Below, one piece after another: positions 63,246 to 64,000 of a DNA stretch of 64,000 bases; positions within the stretch are counted from its first letter, which is position 1; every line of letters starts with the position of its first letter. Below the pieces are notes generated by a model. It was given only the letters and a program-made list of their open reading frames with translations, was not told where the DNA came from and searched no databases. Source of the DNA: Paracoccus bogoriensis (GTDB taxonomy: Bacteria > Pseudomonadota > Alphaproteobacteria > Rhodobacterales > Rhodobacteraceae); contig NZ_JAHYSR010000013.1 of assembly GCF_019431455.1 (NCBI RefSeq), forward strand, positions 19,355 to 83,354, read 5' to 3'. The translations under genes were made by a program, and so were the position numbers.

Positions 63246-63490
63246 ACCAGGCTGCCCAGCAGGATCACCGTCACCAGCGCGACGACCGGTATGGCGACGG
63301 CCACCACGAAGGTAATCGCCAAGAGCGGTCATGAAAACCTGAGTGTCGCTGGCCAGCAGCGGCACGGCGCCCGCCATGGCGACCGCGAGCAGCGCCAGCA
63401 GCGGCGAAGGACCAGCACGTTGATCTCTCGGTAGGCCGGCAAGATCAGCAGAACAAGCGACAGCACGATCCCGAACAGACCCATGCGCAT
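63242..63490 (-). pseudogene. Remnant of a GntP-family (gluconate) permease gene
   Basis: The minus strand starts MRMGLFGIVLSLVLLILPAY and continues REINVLVL, a GntP N-terminus. The frame then shifts near 63410 (a one-base loss is the simplest reading) to LLALLAVAMAG and TQVFMTALGDY. It shifts again near 63320 to FVVAVAIPVVALVTVILLG, which ends SLV and a stop: a GntP-like C-terminus. Only ~80 of ~450 residues remain, so a large internal deletion plus a frameshift destroyed it. The IS3 element begins two bases before its ATG. Confidence 0.7.
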
Positions 63491-63557
63491 ATGAGCTGGT
63501 CCCCATAAACTGGACAGTTTGCTAAGCTTGCCGCCAAGGAAGACGAGGACGAACAGC

Positions 63558-63842
63558 GTGGCTGGCAAACGGAAGAACTACAGCGCGGCCTTCAAGGCGA
63601 AGGTGGCGCTTGAAGCCATTCGTGGCGAGGCAACGATCGCCGAGCTGGTGGCGAAGCACGGCGTGCATCAGACGCTGATCCATTCCTGGAAGCGTCAGGC
63701 GCTCGAGGGCATGGCCGCGATTTTCTCGGGCAAGGCCGGGGCGAAGGCGGCCGAGAAGGAAGGCGCGATCGAAAAGCTGCATGCCAAGATCGGCCAATTG
63801 GTGGTGGAACGGGATTTTTCAGCCAAGGCCTCGGGTCGATGA
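63558..63842 (+). CDS. IS3-family transposase OrfA
   Basis: A 94-residue protein with the helix-turn-helix of IS3 OrfA (KRKNYSAAFKAKVALEAIRG, ELVAKHGVHQTLIHSWKRQA) and a C-terminal leucine-zipper-like segment (IEKLHAKIGQLVVERDF). It starts at GTG 63558 with GAGGA upstream. It binds the element's ends. It ends by ATGA overlap with orfB, which lies in the -1 frame, the usual arrangement for making a fused transposase. Confidence 0.88.
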   Translation: MAGKRKNYSAAFKAKVALEAIRGEATIAELVAKHGVHQTLIHSWKRQALEGMAAIFSGKAGAKAAEKEGAIEKLHAKIGQLVVERDFSAKASGR

Positions 63843-64000
63843 GCGTGACCCGGAGGCGAGAAATGATCGACCCGCGCCACCCGTCCTTGCCGGTGAAACG
63901 GCAATGCGCCCTGATCGGTATCAGCCGGTCATCGTGGTATGGGCCTGCGAGCAGTGAGACCCCGCTGAACCTGGCGCTGATGAAGCTGATCGATGCGCAG
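63839..64000 (+). CDS. IS3-family transposase OrfB, N-terminal fragment
   Basis: Fifty-four codons before the window ends: MSVTRRREMIDPRHPSLPV, then KRQCALIGISRSSWYGPA, the N-terminal HTH_21-like region of IS3 OrfB. The catalytic DDE integrase core lies beyond the edge. An internal ATG at 63863 is an alternative start. Confidence 0.85.
   Translation, partial: MSVTRRREMIDPRHPSLPVKRQCALIGISRSSWYGPASSETPLNLALMKLIDAQ

Larger units (their letters stand above)
63492..64000 (+). mobile_element. IS3-family insertion sequence, left part (runs off the window)
   Basis: Left end proposed at 63492, where TGAGCTGGTCCCCATAAACT begins; IS3 elements usually start with TG and an inverted repeat of similar shape. 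It contains orfA and the first 54 codons of orfB. The right end and target duplication lie outside the window, so the exact boundary is unconfirmed. Confidence 0.75.

Overview
The window reads as an ordinary chromosomal segment of a high-GC alphaproteobacterium of the Paracoccus/Rhodobacter type (Rhodobacteraceae in the broad sense). Supporting signs are uniform GC-rich codon use, a B12-dependent ribonucleotide reductase (NrdJ), a TakP-type 2-oxoacid TRAP system, a proton-translocating transhydrogenase, and dense operons joined by ATGA/GTGA overlaps. Genus assignment is inference. I saw no rRNA, tRNA, CRISPR array or prophage. The only clear mobile element is an IS3-family insertion sequence running off the right edge.

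Layout. 1-4.1 kb: the 3' end of tex, an AGE-family sugar epimerase/isomerase, a PAS/HisKA_2 sensor kinase and a transglutaminase-like protein. 4.1-5.6 kb (minus): cobD and an alpha-ribazole phosphatase (cobC). 5.7-14.9 kb: a complete leucine/isovalerate catabolic operon (isovaleryl-CoA dehydrogenase, acyl-CoA synthetase, methylcrotonyl-CoA carboxylase beta and alpha, HMG-CoA lyase, methylglutaconyl-CoA hydratase). An LprI-like secreted protein and a GST-like protein are embedded in it, and a perfect palindromic operator candidate precedes it. 15-21.7 kb: glyA, nadK, a Bax-inhibitor-1 protein, an XRE regulator, a HisN-type phosphatase, mgtE and 5-formyl-THF cyclo-ligase. 21.7-28.4 kb: nrdJ behind a 425-bp control region, trpB, and small DUF proteins. 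28.5-39.3 kb: tyrS, anmK, a PRC-barrel protein, a thioredoxin-like/gph/sulfurtransferase-like cluster with its own palindrome, an ArsC/Spx protein with a 24-residue lipoprotein, DUF3422, pntAB and an acidic Ala/Pro-rich membrane protein. 39.5-47.9 kb: pepN, obgE-proB, selO, an EEP-family hydrolase and eno. 48-53.3 kb: a MocR regulator divergent from takP, facing the convergent TRAP permease pair; the large permease carries a glycine-repeat tail. 53.4-55.6 kb (minus): cobU-cobT-cobS. 55.7-63.2 kb: an oppABCDF peptide-importer operon plus a fused ABC exporter. 63.2-64.0 kb: the remnant of a GntP permease and the start of the IS3 element.

How the parts fit. The two cob clusters cover corrin-side amidation and lower-ligand attachment, which supply adenosylcobalamin; NrdJ depends on that cofactor. 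The liu operon degrades leucine-derived isovaleryl-CoA, and the TakP TRAP system belongs to a family that imports 2-oxoacids, including branched ones, so a physiological link is possible but inferred. The most distinctive regulatory signals are a 10-4-10 perfect palindrome before ivd, a 9-7-9 perfect palindrome just after a consensus TATAAT before the thioredoxin/gph genes, two candidate NrdR boxes 31 bp apart plus a DnaA box before nrdJ, and a hairpin that would cover the ribosome binding site of the mocR gene. I found no convincing previously undescribed multi-gene system; the strongest leads are these regulatory elements and the odd genes inside known operons.
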